Assembly (NCBI GenBank): GCA_016125215.1
Contig: WGMF01000012.1
Location: forward strand, 101,109-165,108
From: Phycisphaera sp.
Lineage (GTDB): Bacteria; Planctomycetota; Phycisphaerae; Phycisphaerales; Phycisphaeraceae
Reading direction: 5' to 3'
DNA: 64,000 nt
The notes beneath the pieces were generated by a model. The model saw only the letters and a list, made by a program, of their open reading frames with translations, was not told the DNA's origin and did not search any database. How positions within the stretch are numbered: the first letter of the stretch is position 1; each line of letters begins with the position of its first letter. This document shows, one piece after another, positions 43,421 through 52,201 of this stretch. A program made the translations under genes and the position numbers.

Positions 43421-43618
43421 TCAACTCGGCGGCAGGAGTTTGCGCAGCGACCGGCCGTAATCGATGGCTCGGTCCACCACGTCCCGCATGGATTCCTTCA
43501 CGATAAAGTGATCGCCGTTGATCAGCGTCAGCGTGGTGTCGGGGTTTTCTTCCACGGTCCGGATCAACTCCGCGTTCACGACGAAGGGTTTTCCGTTCAA
43601 CCGGGTGAGGGTAATCAT
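43421..43618 (-). CDS. flbD: Small flagellar protein FlbD
   Basis: The 65-residue protein matches the short FlbD family (the spirochete/Firmicute type, not the Caulobacter regulator): MITLTRLNGKPFVVNAELIR, then VEENPDTTLTLINGDHFIVK and RDVVDRAIDYGRSL. Its function is not well established; it occurs regularly between flgE and motA, as here. It has no signal peptide or membrane segment. Confidence 0.93.
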   Translation of the reverse strand: MITLTRLNGKPFVVNAELIRTVEENPDTTLTLINGDHFIVKESMRDVVDRAIDYGRSLRKLLPPS

Positions 43619-43685
43619 GGGCGTGCTCGTTCACGGTTATTTGATATTTTTGTTTTTCCCGATTTTCACAACACGCCATTTCGCT

Positions 43686-45395
43686 TTACCTGGCGGTGGC
43701 AAGCAGCTCCTGGATCAACCGGTCACTGGTGGTGACGACGCGCGATGATGCGGAGAAGCCCGTGCTCGCGGAGATCAGGTTGATGAACTCGGCGCTGAGG
43801 TCGACGTTCGACAATTCCAGCGCGCCGCCGACCACCCTGCCCGACCCGCCCGAACCCGCGGTCACGATCTGGGGCGTGCCGCTGTTGACGGTGACATCGA
43901 AGAGGTTGCCCCCTGTTTCGACGAGGCCCTGCGGGTTGCTGAACATCGCCAGCGTCACCTGCCCGAGTGTCCTCAGGAGACTGTTGGAATAGACCCCGAC
44001 CACCAGCCCGTCCTCCGTGACCGAGAAACTCTGGAGCGTTCCAAACGACGACCCGTTCTGGCTCGTGGCGCTGATTCGGCTCTGGGTGTCGGTGAGTGAA
44101 CTGATGGTCCCCTCGGGGCCGGTGATCGCCATGGTGACAAGCTGGGGCGAAGAGGCGCCGGTGAGGTCGCGGTTGATGGTGAAAGAGGGGTTGGTCTGGG
44201 TGAGCAGTTGTCCGTCGTTGTCGAACTCGATGGTGCCGGACCCGAGCACGCGGTCGACGTCGGTGTCGTCCTCGGACTGCACGTCGTATCGCCAGGTCGT
44301 GCCCGAGGTAGTCTTGTCGACAAGGGTCATGGTCAGGTCGATCGTGAGCGGGGTGCCGAGCGAGTCGTATGCGACAAAAGTCGTGCGAACGCTCTCGCCG
44401 TCGGCTGTCTGGCTTTGATCGAACGTGAAGGGCAGCGAGGGCGAAGCGCCGCCCGCGTTGACAATGAAGTTGCCCGTCTGCACCTCAAGATTATTGACCG
44501 AACCCGAGTTGCCCGCGACCACGATCTGCCCCGAGCTATCGACGGTCACCCCGGCCGTGGCGTTGGCGTTCGGGTCGATGCCGAAGATATCGTCAAGAAA
44601 ACCGAGCAGGTCGTCGAGCGTCGTGCCGTTGGCCGTGGAATCGGTTGTGTTGGATGCGCCGATCTCGAACGTCTTGTCGGGCAGCGACGCGCCGCCCTTC
44701 TTCACGCCCGTCACCGTCAGCACGTCACCGGTGGTGAACAGTGTGGACGAGCCCGAGTCACGCAGGTTGGTCAGCAGCGTGGTGCCCGTGGCGGCGAGCG
44801 AAGTTGCAAAGTCGGTCAGGGGACCGCTCGTGGCCAGGGCACCGATGGTGGCCACGTCACCGCCGGCATTGAGGTTGCCCGCGAAGCGCACCTCCGAGGT
44901 CGCCTCCGCCACGCCGTCGCCGATCGGGACGGTGATGTTCCCCAACGGGCCTTCAATGACATCGTAGCTGTCATCCACGCCGTACCCCTGAACCAGACCG
45001 CCGTTGCGGACGAGGTTGAAGTTTGCGTCGAGCTGGAACGATCCGTCACGTGTGTAGCGCGTCACGCCGCCGAGGTTGAGGACGAAAAACCCGTTGCCCT
45101 CGATGGCCAGGTCGGTGTTCACCCCGGTTGGATTGATAGAACCGGTATTGAAATTCCGGGTGATGCCGCTGGTTCTCACGCCAAGCCCGACCTGGGACGG
45201 GTTGATGCCACCGATGTCGCCGGACGGGGCCGACCCGTTGCGGATCGTCTGTGAAATCTGCGTTTCAAAGGCGATTCGACCCGCTTTGAACGAGGTCGTG
45301 TTGCTGTTGGCAATGTTGTTACCCGTGACCGTGATCGCTTCGGAGCTGGTCGTCATGCCACTCAGACCGGTATACAACGCGGTGGTCAATCCCAT
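43686..45395 (-). CDS. flgE: Flagellar hook protein FlgE
   Basis: The 569-residue protein is the hook subunit. The N-terminal rod/hook motif (LYTGLSGMTTSSEAITVTGN, NIANSNTTSFKAGR), the hook body (VGLGVRTSGITRNFNTGSIN, VRTTFVAYDSLGTPLTIDLT) and the C-terminus (VDLSAEFINLISASTGFSAS then SRVVTTSDRLIQELL) are intact. It is longer than enteric FlgE (402), with extra outer domains at about 180-330. GGAG precedes the ATG by seven bases; the 70-base leader is strikingly AT-rich and may hold a promoter. Confidence 0.96.
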   Translation of the reverse strand: MGLTTALYTGLSGMTTSSEAITVTGNNIANSNTTSFKAGRIAFETQISQTIRNGSAPSGDIGGINPSQVGLGVRTSGITRNFNTGSINPTGVNTDLAIEGNGFFVLNLGGVTRYTRDGSFQLDANFNLVRNGGLVQGYGVDDSYDVIEGPLGNITVPIGDGVAEATSEVRFAGNLNAGGDVATIGALATSGPLTDFATSLAATGTTLLTNLRDSGSSTLFTTGDVLTVTGVKKGGASLPDKTFEIGASNTTDSTANGTTLDDLLGFLDDIFGIDPNANATAGVTVDSSGQIVVAGNSGSVNNLEVQTGNFIVNAGGASPSLPFTFDQSQTADGESVRTTFVAYDSLGTPLTIDLTMTLVDKTTSGTTWRYDVQSEDDTDVDRVLGSGTIEFDNDGQLLTQTNPSFTINRDLTGASSPQLVTMAITGPEGTISSLTDTQSRISATSQNGSSFGTLQSFSVTEDGLVVGVYSNSLLRTLGQVTLAMFSNPQGLVETGGNLFDVTVNSGTPQIVTAGSGGSGRVVGGALELSNVDLSAEFINLISASTGFSASSRVVTTSDRLIQELLATAR

Positions 45396-45465
45396 TTTAT
45401 TGCTCCATGACTTCTATTGAGTTCAAACCCACAATTATCAATGTTTTCAATAAATATTGTATCTT

Positions 45466-45759
45466 CTATTCATTAGACACCGATCCGCCAGCCATCGCTC
45501 TCACCGAGGCGTTCTCGATATGGTTCAGGCTCTCGAGCATCTCGACGGTTTTGTGCGTGATTTCGGGTTGGTTGGCTTGACTTGTCACGCTTGTGTCCGT
45601 ACCGAGGTCTTCCCGCATACCCGCTTCTTCGAGTAACGAATCGAACGAACGGGTCTCAATCGGGCTGGCGGCCTCTGACGATCCCGGCGCTCGACCGACA
45701 GCCTGTCCCGGCCGTACGATCGGCTCAAGCATCTTCAGCAGTTCCGAGACGCGTCCCAT
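45466..45759 (-). CDS. Small unrecognised protein between flgD and flgE
   Basis: The 97-residue protein is hydrophilic and mostly helical, with no signal peptide or membrane segment. Noticeable stretches are RSFDSLLEEAGM (39-50) and THKTVEMLESLNHIENASVR (68-87). It starts two bases after the flgD stop, so it is certainly part of the operon. Small proteins occur at this place in other flagellar operons, but I do not see the known Firmicute type. A hook-assembly or regulatory role is only a guess from position. Confidence 0.65.
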   Translation of the reverse strand: MGRVSELLKMLEPIVRPGQAVGRAPGSSEAASPIETRSFDSLLEEAGMREDLGTDTSVTSQANQPEITHKTVEMLESLNHIENASVRAMAGGSVSNE

Positions 45760-45761
45760 GG

Positions 45762-46181
45762 TTACCCCGTCGGTTGCCCGCTGATGAGTGTGACACGGTC
45801 CATCGAGAGGCTGTTGCCCGAGTCGAGTTCGAGGATCGCGTTGCCGTCCTGCACGCGGACACTGGTCACCAATCCCGACACCTGGTAATTGGAATCGTTC
45901 AGACCTGTCACGACCTTCCCAATCAGGTTGCCGGCACTGGCGACCTGGTTCTGCATAACGAGCGACTCAAGCTGGTCCTGAAGATTCACCTGGGATTCGA
46001 TGTTGCGGATGCTCGAGAGTTGTTCGAGGAGCTTGGAGGTATCCTGCGGATTGAGCGGGTCCTGCTTGGTGAGTTCGCTGACCATGATCTTGATGAACTG
46101 GTCGCTGGTGATCGCTGCAAACCCGCCCCCGGTGGGGGTGGTCGCAGCGCCGCTTGTTCCGCCGATGGCTCCCGCTGACAT
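45762..46181 (-). CDS. flgD: Hook cap protein FlgD (short form)
   Basis: The 139-residue protein has the conserved FlgD N-terminal region (QFIKIMVSELTKQDPLNPQD, then LLEQLSSIRNIESQVNLQDQ) that scaffolds hook growth. The ending, GLVTSVRVQDGNAILELDSG, continues into a short beta region. The enteric protein (231 residues) has an additional Tudor/Fn3-like domain that is missing here, as in many non-enteric FlgD. It follows fliK by 32 bases, the usual order. Confidence 0.93.
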   Translation of the reverse strand: MSAGAIGGTSGAATTPTGGGFAAITSDQFIKIMVSELTKQDPLNPQDTSKLLEQLSSIRNIESQVNLQDQLESLVMQNQVASAGNLIGKVVTGLNDSNYQVSGLVTSVRVQDGNAILELDSGNSLSMDRVTLISGQPTG

Positions 46182-46213
46182 GGGTGATTCCCTTTATTTT
46201 GACCTGTTTTGAG

Positions 46214-47584
46214 TTAAGCCACGAGATTGAGCAACTCATCCGCAAAGCTTTGTGGTCGTTGATTTGCGCGGCCCTGATCCTGCTGTGCACCGTCTCGGTG
46301 GCCTTGTTGCCCAAACTGTCCCCGGCTGCGACCGTCATTGGGGTTTTGGGGTTCCCCTTGATGGTCCATGTGTCCGGATTGTGCGTGCTGTGGTGACGCC
46401 GTTGCGGGTGTCGCGGTTTGAACATCCAACCGTTCCACACTCAAACCCTTGCTCTCCAGAACGTGTCGTAATTGACCGATCCTGTGCGTGAGCAAATCAC
46501 GCACCGAGTCCTGCTCGGTGGTGAGTTGTGCCCGGACGACGCCGTCGGCTACCTGCATCTGGATACGCACCACACCGAGCTCGGGGGGTCGCAGGCGAAG
46601 CGAAACCGTGCCGCCGTTCTGATTGACATTACCCGTCAGCCCACGCAGGACACGCGAGACATTGGCGTCGTCCTGGTCGGTGGGCGCGGGTTGTGGAAGA
46701 GTCGGACCCTGCGCGTGCTGCACGTTTGTGATGTTGGACTCGGGCGCCACAGGTTGCGGTGGCGCGACCGGGGCTTCCACTTCTTTGAATACCGCGGATT
46801 GAACCTGCGTCGACTTGAGTGGGCTTGCGTCTTTGTCCACCGGGTGAGCGCTAACCTCGTGCTCCGTGTCCTGGTTCTGGTCCCGGGTAGAGCTAGCGTG
46901 CTCGGGTTGCAGATGAGATTGACGGCTAGCTGTATGATGGTTTTCGGTGCCCTGAGTGTTATGGGCAGGCTCGTCGACAGTAATATTATTATTCGAAGAC
47001 TCCCCAGCCTGATCCGCTGTCGCCTTTGTCTGATTCGACTGCGCAATGTCCGCGTCCAAGAGCGCAGGGCTTGCCTGCGATGCCCGCACTTCTTGCGCCC
47101 CAGTGTCCGGCGTGGTCTGCTCGACATCGGTTCCCGGATCGATCAACACAACCGCCTGCACAGGGGCCGCTACGGCGTCCTCGATTTCAAGTTGACCCTC
47201 TGAATCCCCTTCATTATCCGTATTTTTCTTTGAGGCAACGGGTTGACCCTCTCCGCTGTTCTCGGATTTCCGGGCGTCATCACCCGACGATTTTCGATCC
47301 TTAACCACGCGCGCCGGCGTGTTGTCCGTCACGGCTTGTTCCGAGTCGTGCTCGGTGTCGGAATCGTTGCGTTCGGTTTTATTCGGGGCTTGATCAACTG
47401 ACTTGCGCGAGGATTTTTCGGCCTCGTTCGTACGCCCTTGTGGGGCTGTTTTTGAAGTATCTCGCAAATCGCTCTTCTGACTGACATCGCGGAACGTCCG
47501 ATAAAAATCGGTCGTGGCGGTCTGGGTGAGCAATGGGTTGTCCTGGGGGGTCTGGAGACGAGCGTCGATGGGGTTGATCTTCAT
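46214..47584 (-). CDS. fliK: Flagellar hook-length control protein FliK
   Basis: The 456-residue protein has a long, low-complexity, Asp/Gln/Thr-rich N-terminal ruler region (about 1-320). The C-terminal FliK domain (about 325-410: GGTVSLRLRPPELGVVRIQM, QVADGVVRAQLTTEQDSVRD) contacts FlhB to switch export specificity. A Gln/Gly/His-rich tail follows. The start overlaps the motE-like stop by four bases. The ruler region has less codon bias than its neighbours, as is common for disordered regions. Confidence 0.92.
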   Translation of the reverse strand: MKINPIDARLQTPQDNPLLTQTATTDFYRTFRDVSQKSDLRDTSKTAPQGRTNEAEKSSRKSVDQAPNKTERNDSDTEHDSEQAVTDNTPARVVKDRKSSGDDARKSENSGEGQPVASKKNTDNEGDSEGQLEIEDAVAAPVQAVVLIDPGTDVEQTTPDTGAQEVRASQASPALLDADIAQSNQTKATADQAGESSNNNITVDEPAHNTQGTENHHTASRQSHLQPEHASSTRDQNQDTEHEVSAHPVDKDASPLKSTQVQSAVFKEVEAPVAPPQPVAPESNITNVQHAQGPTLPQPAPTDQDDANVSRVLRGLTGNVNQNGGTVSLRLRPPELGVVRIQMQVADGVVRAQLTTEQDSVRDLLTHRIGQLRHVLESKGLSVERLDVQTATPATASPQHAQSGHMDHQGEPQNPNDGRSRGQFGQQGHRDGAQQDQGRANQRPQSFADELLNLVA

Positions 47585-48306
47585 CCTTGATTGCCCGCTG
47601 TCTGCGATGGGGGTTGACTGGCGACAAGGTCTACGCCGCGCTGCCTGAGTTTCTCGATCAGTTCGGTGGCCTGGGCGACCTCCGTGGTCTGCTTGAACTC
47701 CTTGAGGACCGACGCGGCCTTGCGGAGCTGCATAGCGGCCAGGTAGCTCACCACACGGTCCGTCTGGCCGTCACGCATCAACTGCTGGAACATCTCCTTG
47801 GCTTGCTTGGACGGGAGCTGTTCGAGCATGGCCACGGCCTGCTTGAAGTCAGCGTCTTCGCGGTTGCGGGCTTCCGCCTGCACCCGTTCTTCGAATTGTT
47901 TGCGTTGGGCGTCGAGTTCGGCACGCTCTTTGGACAGCAACGACCGTGCCAGAGCGAGCTGACGGAGCAGGTCCGACTGTTCACGCTCCAAACGTTCAAG
48001 CCGTTGCTGCGCAACTTCTTCCCCGATGCGGTCGGCGTGGAGCTTCTGGGCAAGCGTCACGGGACCGGTCGACACCTGCTCCATACGGACCGCTTCCATC
48101 GCGGCGTCGTGCGCCTTGGCGTCTTGGACCGCCTGGGCTTGTTTTTGCGCATCTTCCTCGTCGATGCGCAATGAAAAGACCGAGACCACGCGTTCGATGC
48201 GCTCACGGTCGAGCCTGCCGTCGGCCTTGAGCCAGAGCAGCACACCCACAAGGGCAAGCATGTTGATGAACACGATCCAACTGACGACGGTCCAGAGACT
48301 TTTCAT
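47581..48306 (-). CDS. MotE-like/MgtE-N-like flagellar membrane protein
   Basis: The 241-residue protein has one N-terminal membrane helix (about residues 7-26, VSWIVFINMLALVGVLLWLK) and a long coiled coil (about 95-155). An MgtE-N-like helical domain follows (about 158-205, MLEQLPSKQAKEMFQQLM and YLAAMQLRKAASVLKEF). This layout and the place between fliJ and fliK correspond to MotE-type proteins, which help stabilise or partner the stator in some bacteria. It overlaps fliJ and fliK by four bases on each side. Function is inferred from layout and context. Confidence 0.75.
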   Translation of the reverse strand: MKSLWTVVSWIVFINMLALVGVLLWLKADGRLDRERIERVVSVFSLRIDEEDAQKQAQAVQDAKAHDAAMEAVRMEQVSTGPVTLAQKLHADRIGEEVAQQRLERLEREQSDLLRQLALARSLLSKERAELDAQRKQFEERVQAEARNREDADFKQAVAMLEQLPSKQAKEMFQQLMRDGQTDRVVSYLAAMQLRKAASVLKEFKQTTEVAQATELIEKLRQRGVDLVASQPPSQTAGNQG

Positions 48307-48764
48307 ACACCGGCCTCCATCGCTCGGAGCCTGAGATACTGTTGCGTGGCGAGCTCATCGAACACGGCGCTCTCCCGCTGCTGCTCCGACTGTTGCCATT
48401 GGGCGAACTGTTTGTCACGAAGCAATTCCACCGCCCGCCGGGCCTGTGTCGCACGCACAAGCGCCTCGCGCCTGGCCTGGACCTCCTTTTCCAGCTTGGC
48501 CATTTCCATGACGTGTTGCTGCGCGCGCAACCGCAACTGTCCGGAGAATTGCGCGAAACGTGTTGTCTGGCCCAGGTCCACCCGACCCACGAGCGAATCG
48601 GCAAGCTGGTGGCGAGAGTCGCGGATCGATTCCTGCATCTGCCTCAGTTGCCCTTCGAGGATCATCCTGCGGCGCAGCGTTTTGGCAAGCTCCTGCTGCG
48701 CGCGGTCTTCAAGCATCTGGCGGTGCTTGAGGAGCGTCTGGAGTTTGAAGACAAATTTAGCCAT
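48303..48764 (-). CDS. fliJ: Flagellar export protein FliJ
   Basis: The 153-residue, almost fully coiled-coil protein begins FVFKLQTLLKHRQMLEDRAQ, typical of FliJ, which inserts into the FliI hexamer like a rotor shaft and contacts FlhA. The rest alternates Arg, Glu, Gln and Leu in heptads. It lies 18 bases after fliI and overlaps the motE-like gene by four bases. Confidence 0.9.
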   Translation of the reverse strand: MAKFVFKLQTLLKHRQMLEDRAQQELAKTLRRRMILEGQLRQMQESIRDSRHQLADSLVGRVDLGQTTRFAQFSGQLRLRAQQHVMEMAKLEKEVQARREALVRATQARRAVELLRDKQFAQWQQSEQQRESAVFDELATQQYLRLRAMEAGV

Positions 48765-48782
48765 TGTCGGTTCACTCTTTCA

Positions 48783-50207
48783 TCAAGCGGGAGCGCGGCG
48801 GGTCGGTGCGGACTGGGCCTGGCGGTTGCCCGTGGGCAGAGGCGCCTGCGGGGTTCGGCCTTTGGTCCTGACCATCTTCCGACCACGGATGTGCTGCCCG
48901 AGCGCCAGCAGCTGCGCACGGGTCCGGGCAAAATCGCTCACGCCTTTTTCGTTGCGGCCCTGTTGGAGAAGCTGATCGATCGCGGGTTTGCACTCGATGG
49001 CCACGTCCGCATCGACATTCGCCCCCGGCGCATAGGCCCCGATGTTCAAGAGGTCTTCGATGTCACGGTACGCGGTGATCGAGCGCAGGACATCTTGCCG
49101 GGCGGATTGATGCTCGACATCGGTGACGGCGTCGGCGACACGGCTGATCGAAGCGGTGATGTCGATCGCGGGCCAGTGACCGCGGTGCGCCAGGCGCTGG
49201 CTGAGCACGATGTGGCCGTCGAGCACACCACGCGATGCGTCGCTGATCGGCTCGTTCATGTCATCCCCCTCGACAAGCACGGAATACAAACCGGTGATCG
49301 ATCCTTTCTCGGTTCGGCCGCTGCGCTCGAGCAGTACGGGGAGCATCGCAAAGACGCTCGGCGGATAACCGCGCGTCGCGGGGGGTTCGCCGGCGGCAAG
49401 CCCCACCTGCCGCTGCGCCTGACAAAACCGCGTGACCGAATCCATGATGAGCAAGACATCCTTGCCCTCGTCACGGAAAGACTCCGCGATGGTTGCCGCA
49501 ACAAAGGCTGCGCGGATCCGCACCAACGCAGGCTCATCGCTCGTCGCACAGACCACCACGCTGCGCGGCAATCCCTGTTCACCGAGGTGGTGATCGACAA
49601 AGTCGCGCACCTCGCGGCCACGTTCACCGACGAGCGCAATCACGCTCACATCCGCCGAGGTCTGCCTGGCCATCATGCCCAGCAGCGTGCTCTTGCCCAG
49701 GCCCGGCGCCGCGAAGATACCGATGCGCTGGCCACGACCGACACTCGCCAGCGCATCAATCGCGCGCACACCCGTCGCAAGCGGCTGCGAGATCAAAGGT
49801 CGGTTCAGCGCCTCGATGGGTTTGGGGTGAAGCGAGCGGACAAGCGTGTCCCGTAACGGGCCTTTGCCGTCGATCGGTCGGCCGAGACCGTCGAGCACCC
49901 GTCCGAGCAACGATGTCCCCACGCGCACGGTCTGCATATATTCCTCAGCCACAACGCGGTCGCCCTGCCGAACGCCCGCCGACGCACCCAACGGCATGAC
50001 AATCGTCTGCCCGCGGTCGAACCCGACGACCTCGCCGACCATCGCCTGTCTCTCTTCACCACCACGGATGATCCGGACCGTCGCCCCCACCGGGACGGGC
50101 AGGTCCGAGACGCGCAGCGTCAGTCCGCGGATTTCCTCGACCCCGCCGGAGAGCTCCATTGCCGCGGCGTCTCGGATCATCGAGATGTGATCGTTGAGCA
50201 GGGTCAC
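48783..50207 (-). CDS. fliI: Flagellar export ATPase FliI
   Basis: The 474-residue protein powers or regulates export. The F1-beta-like core has Walker A FAAPGLGKSTLLGMMARQ (near residue 167), VIALVGERGREVRDFVDHHL, Walker B VLLIMDSVTRFCQAQRQVGL (near 255) and PPATRGYPPSVFAMLPVLLE, all typical of FliI. A Pro replaces the residue after the first Ala of the P-loop (APGLGKS), which is unusual but keeps GxGKS. The start is GTG overlapping the fliH stop. The tail is Arg/Pro-rich. Confidence 0.96.
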   Translation of the reverse strand: MTLLNDHISMIRDAAAMELSGGVEEIRGLTLRVSDLPVPVGATVRIIRGGEERQAMVGEVVGFDRGQTIVMPLGASAGVRQGDRVVAEEYMQTVRVGTSLLGRVLDGLGRPIDGKGPLRDTLVRSLHPKPIEALNRPLISQPLATGVRAIDALASVGRGQRIGIFAAPGLGKSTLLGMMARQTSADVSVIALVGERGREVRDFVDHHLGEQGLPRSVVVCATSDEPALVRIRAAFVAATIAESFRDEGKDVLLIMDSVTRFCQAQRQVGLAAGEPPATRGYPPSVFAMLPVLLERSGRTEKGSITGLYSVLVEGDDMNEPISDASRGVLDGHIVLSQRLAHRGHWPAIDITASISRVADAVTDVEHQSARQDVLRSITAYRDIEDLLNIGAYAPGANVDADVAIECKPAIDQLLQQGRNEKGVSDFARTRAQLLALGQHIRGRKMVRTKGRTPQAPLPTGNRQAQSAPTRRAPA

Positions 50208-51034
50208 TGGGGTGCGGGCTCCCGGGGGTCTGCGTTTGCATCGGGGGTTGAATCATCGGAATCAACGGACTCATCGGAATCAACGGGGTCTACAGGGGGT
50301 GTTCCAGAAGAAGCTTGCTCCACGGTGATCTCTTCGGCGTCTGGCGCGACCAGTGTTCGGACGATCCGGTCGAGTTGCTTTTGCACACGGGCGTCGATCA
50401 CGCCCCGTCCGTAGCTCACGATGCACCCACCACGGTCGATGGTTGCATCATCAACAAGGTGGACGTGCTCAAACGTGCTGAACCGCTCCAGCAAACCCGG
50501 CATGGCCAACTCCATCACCTCGCGGTCCTCGGGACAGATCTTCACCGTCACACCCATCGGCCTGAGAACCTGCCCGAGCGCAGCGGCCACCTGGTCTTCG
50601 ATCACGGTGCGGTCCACTTCGAGCGTACGGTGGACGACTTTCCCGGCCATCGTCAGCGCAAAGTCGAGCACCGCCCCGCGAGCGTCCCGCTCCATCTCTA
50701 CCCGCTGCGAGTCCCAGTCGCCTGCCGCCCGCGCCCAGCCCTCGGATAAACCACGGAGTTTATCCCTGTATTCATCGAATGCCTGATTTTTCCCCTTTTC
50801 AAGCCCCTCCTGATAGCCGACGTGATACCCCTCGTCGCGTCCTTTTTTTGAAGCGGACTCGTGGGCCTGTCGGCTGCGCATCTCGTTTTGTTTCTGTGCC
50901 TGCTCAACTATGATTTGAGCCTTTTTTTCTGCGTTTTCGAGGATACGCCGGGCCTGCTGAGCGATATCGCCCAGGTCCAGGACGACGGCTTCCTTGACCA
51001 TCGAAGCGGCGGATTGGCTCTTGATGATTGCCAT
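50204..51034 (-). CDS. fliH: Flagellar export stator protein FliH
   Basis: The 276-residue protein has an N-terminal coiled coil (about 25-110: ARRILENAEKKAQIIVEQAQ, YQEGLEKGKNQAFDEYRDKL) and a C-terminal V-ATPase-E/FliH domain (about 120-240, with VKICPEDREVMELAMPGLLE and RGGCIVSYGRGVIDARVQKQ). FliH binds FliI and FliN. An acidic Asp/Ser/Pro tail (about 250-276) is extra. It follows fliG by 105 bases. Confidence 0.92.
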   Translation of the reverse strand: MAIIKSQSAASMVKEAVVLDLGDIAQQARRILENAEKKAQIIVEQAQKQNEMRSRQAHESASKKGRDEGYHVGYQEGLEKGKNQAFDEYRDKLRGLSEGWARAAGDWDSQRVEMERDARGAVLDFALTMAGKVVHRTLEVDRTVIEDQVAAALGQVLRPMGVTVKICPEDREVMELAMPGLLERFSTFEHVHLVDDATIDRGGCIVSYGRGVIDARVQKQLDRIVRTLVAPDAEEITVEQASSGTPPVDPVDSDESVDSDDSTPDANADPREPAPQ

Positions 51035-51139
51035 GCAACATTCTCAATACGGACCACGATTTCAGCTTATCGACTTATAGTTACGCATTACCCATTTTCA
51101 TCGCATCCTTGGCGAACCCACCGAGAGTCAGGCTCATCG

Positions 51140-52174
51140 TTAAACGACCATCTCACCGGCACCGCCGCGGCCGCTGATGATGATCTCGCCCGCGTCCTCC
51201 AGTCGGCGGACGATGTCGACGATGCGCTGCTGGGCAGACTCCACGTCGCTGATGCGCACCGGGCCCATGTATTCCATGTCTTCCTTGATGAGTTGCGACG
51301 CGCGCTCGGACATGTTCGAGAAGATTTTCTGCTTGAGGTCTTCGCTGGCGGTCTTGAGCGACAGTGCCAGTTCGTCGTTGTCGACTTCCTTGAGCACCGC
51401 CTGAATGCCTTTGTCGTCCACGAGCAGGATGTCCTCGAAGACGAACATCAGGCGGCGGATCTCTTCGACGAGGTCGGGGTCCTCGGCTTCGAGGCCCTCC
51501 ATGATGCCCTTCTCCGTCGTGCGGTCGACGAGGTTGAGCACCTCCGCCACGGTATCGACGCCGCCGATCTTCTCGAAGGATTGCGTGAGCATCGTAGAAA
51601 GCCTGGTTTCCAGGCCTCTTTCAACCTCCGAGATGACTTCGGGATTGGTCTGTTCCATGTTGGCGACGCGCTTGACCACCTCGATCTGTTTGGGGCTGGG
51701 CAGGCCCGCGAGGATCTCCGAGGCCTTGTGGTAAGGCAGGTGGCTGAGGATCAGCGCGATCGTCTGCGGGTGCTCGTCCTGGATAAAGGTCAGCAGGTTC
51801 TGAGACTCGGCCTTTTGCAGGAAGGAGAAGGGCGTCTTGCGGACGTGTGTTCGGATCTGGGCCAGGATGCGTTCGGCTTCCTTAGGGTCCATACTCTTGG
51901 ACAGGAGCGACCGGGCGTATTCAAGGCCCCCCTCGTTAGCCCAGGATTGCGCCAGCGCCAGGTCGTAAAACTCATGCACCACCTGGTCGCGCAGGTCCTT
52001 TCTTACACTGCCCAATGACGCCAATTCACGGGTCACGTCTTCGACCGTCTTGACTTCCAGTTGCTTGAGGATGATGGCCGCGGCCTCGTCGCCGATGGCC
52101 AGCATGAGGATCGCAGCCTTCCGGATACCGGAGAGTTCTTCGAGTGATTCGGGTTTGACCTCTGTTCTTGGCAT
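51140..52174 (-). CDS. fliG: Flagellar rotor/switch protein FliG
   Basis: The 344-residue protein has the three FliG domains: N-terminal FliF-binding (GIRKAAILMLAIGDEAAAII), middle (EHPQTIALILSHLPYHKASE, ILAGLP, near 130-155) and C-terminal torque domain (about 240-335: VFEDILLVDDKGIQAVLKEV, ASEDLKQKIFSNMSERAS), with charged residues facing MotA. Length is normal. As fliM is not found in this window, how FliG connects to the C ring here is an open point. Confidence 0.97.
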   Translation of the reverse strand: MPRTEVKPESLEELSGIRKAAILMLAIGDEAAAIILKQLEVKTVEDVTRELASLGSVRKDLRDQVVHEFYDLALAQSWANEGGLEYARSLLSKSMDPKEAERILAQIRTHVRKTPFSFLQKAESQNLLTFIQDEHPQTIALILSHLPYHKASEILAGLPSPKQIEVVKRVANMEQTNPEVISEVERGLETRLSTMLTQSFEKIGGVDTVAEVLNLVDRTTEKGIMEGLEAEDPDLVEEIRRLMFVFEDILLVDDKGIQAVLKEVDNDELALSLKTASEDLKQKIFSNMSERASQLIKEDMEYMGPVRISDVESAQQRIVDIVRRLEDAGEIIISGRGGAGEMVV

Positions 52175-52201
52175 ATCGTGATCTTCTTCAAAAGATCGGT
52201 T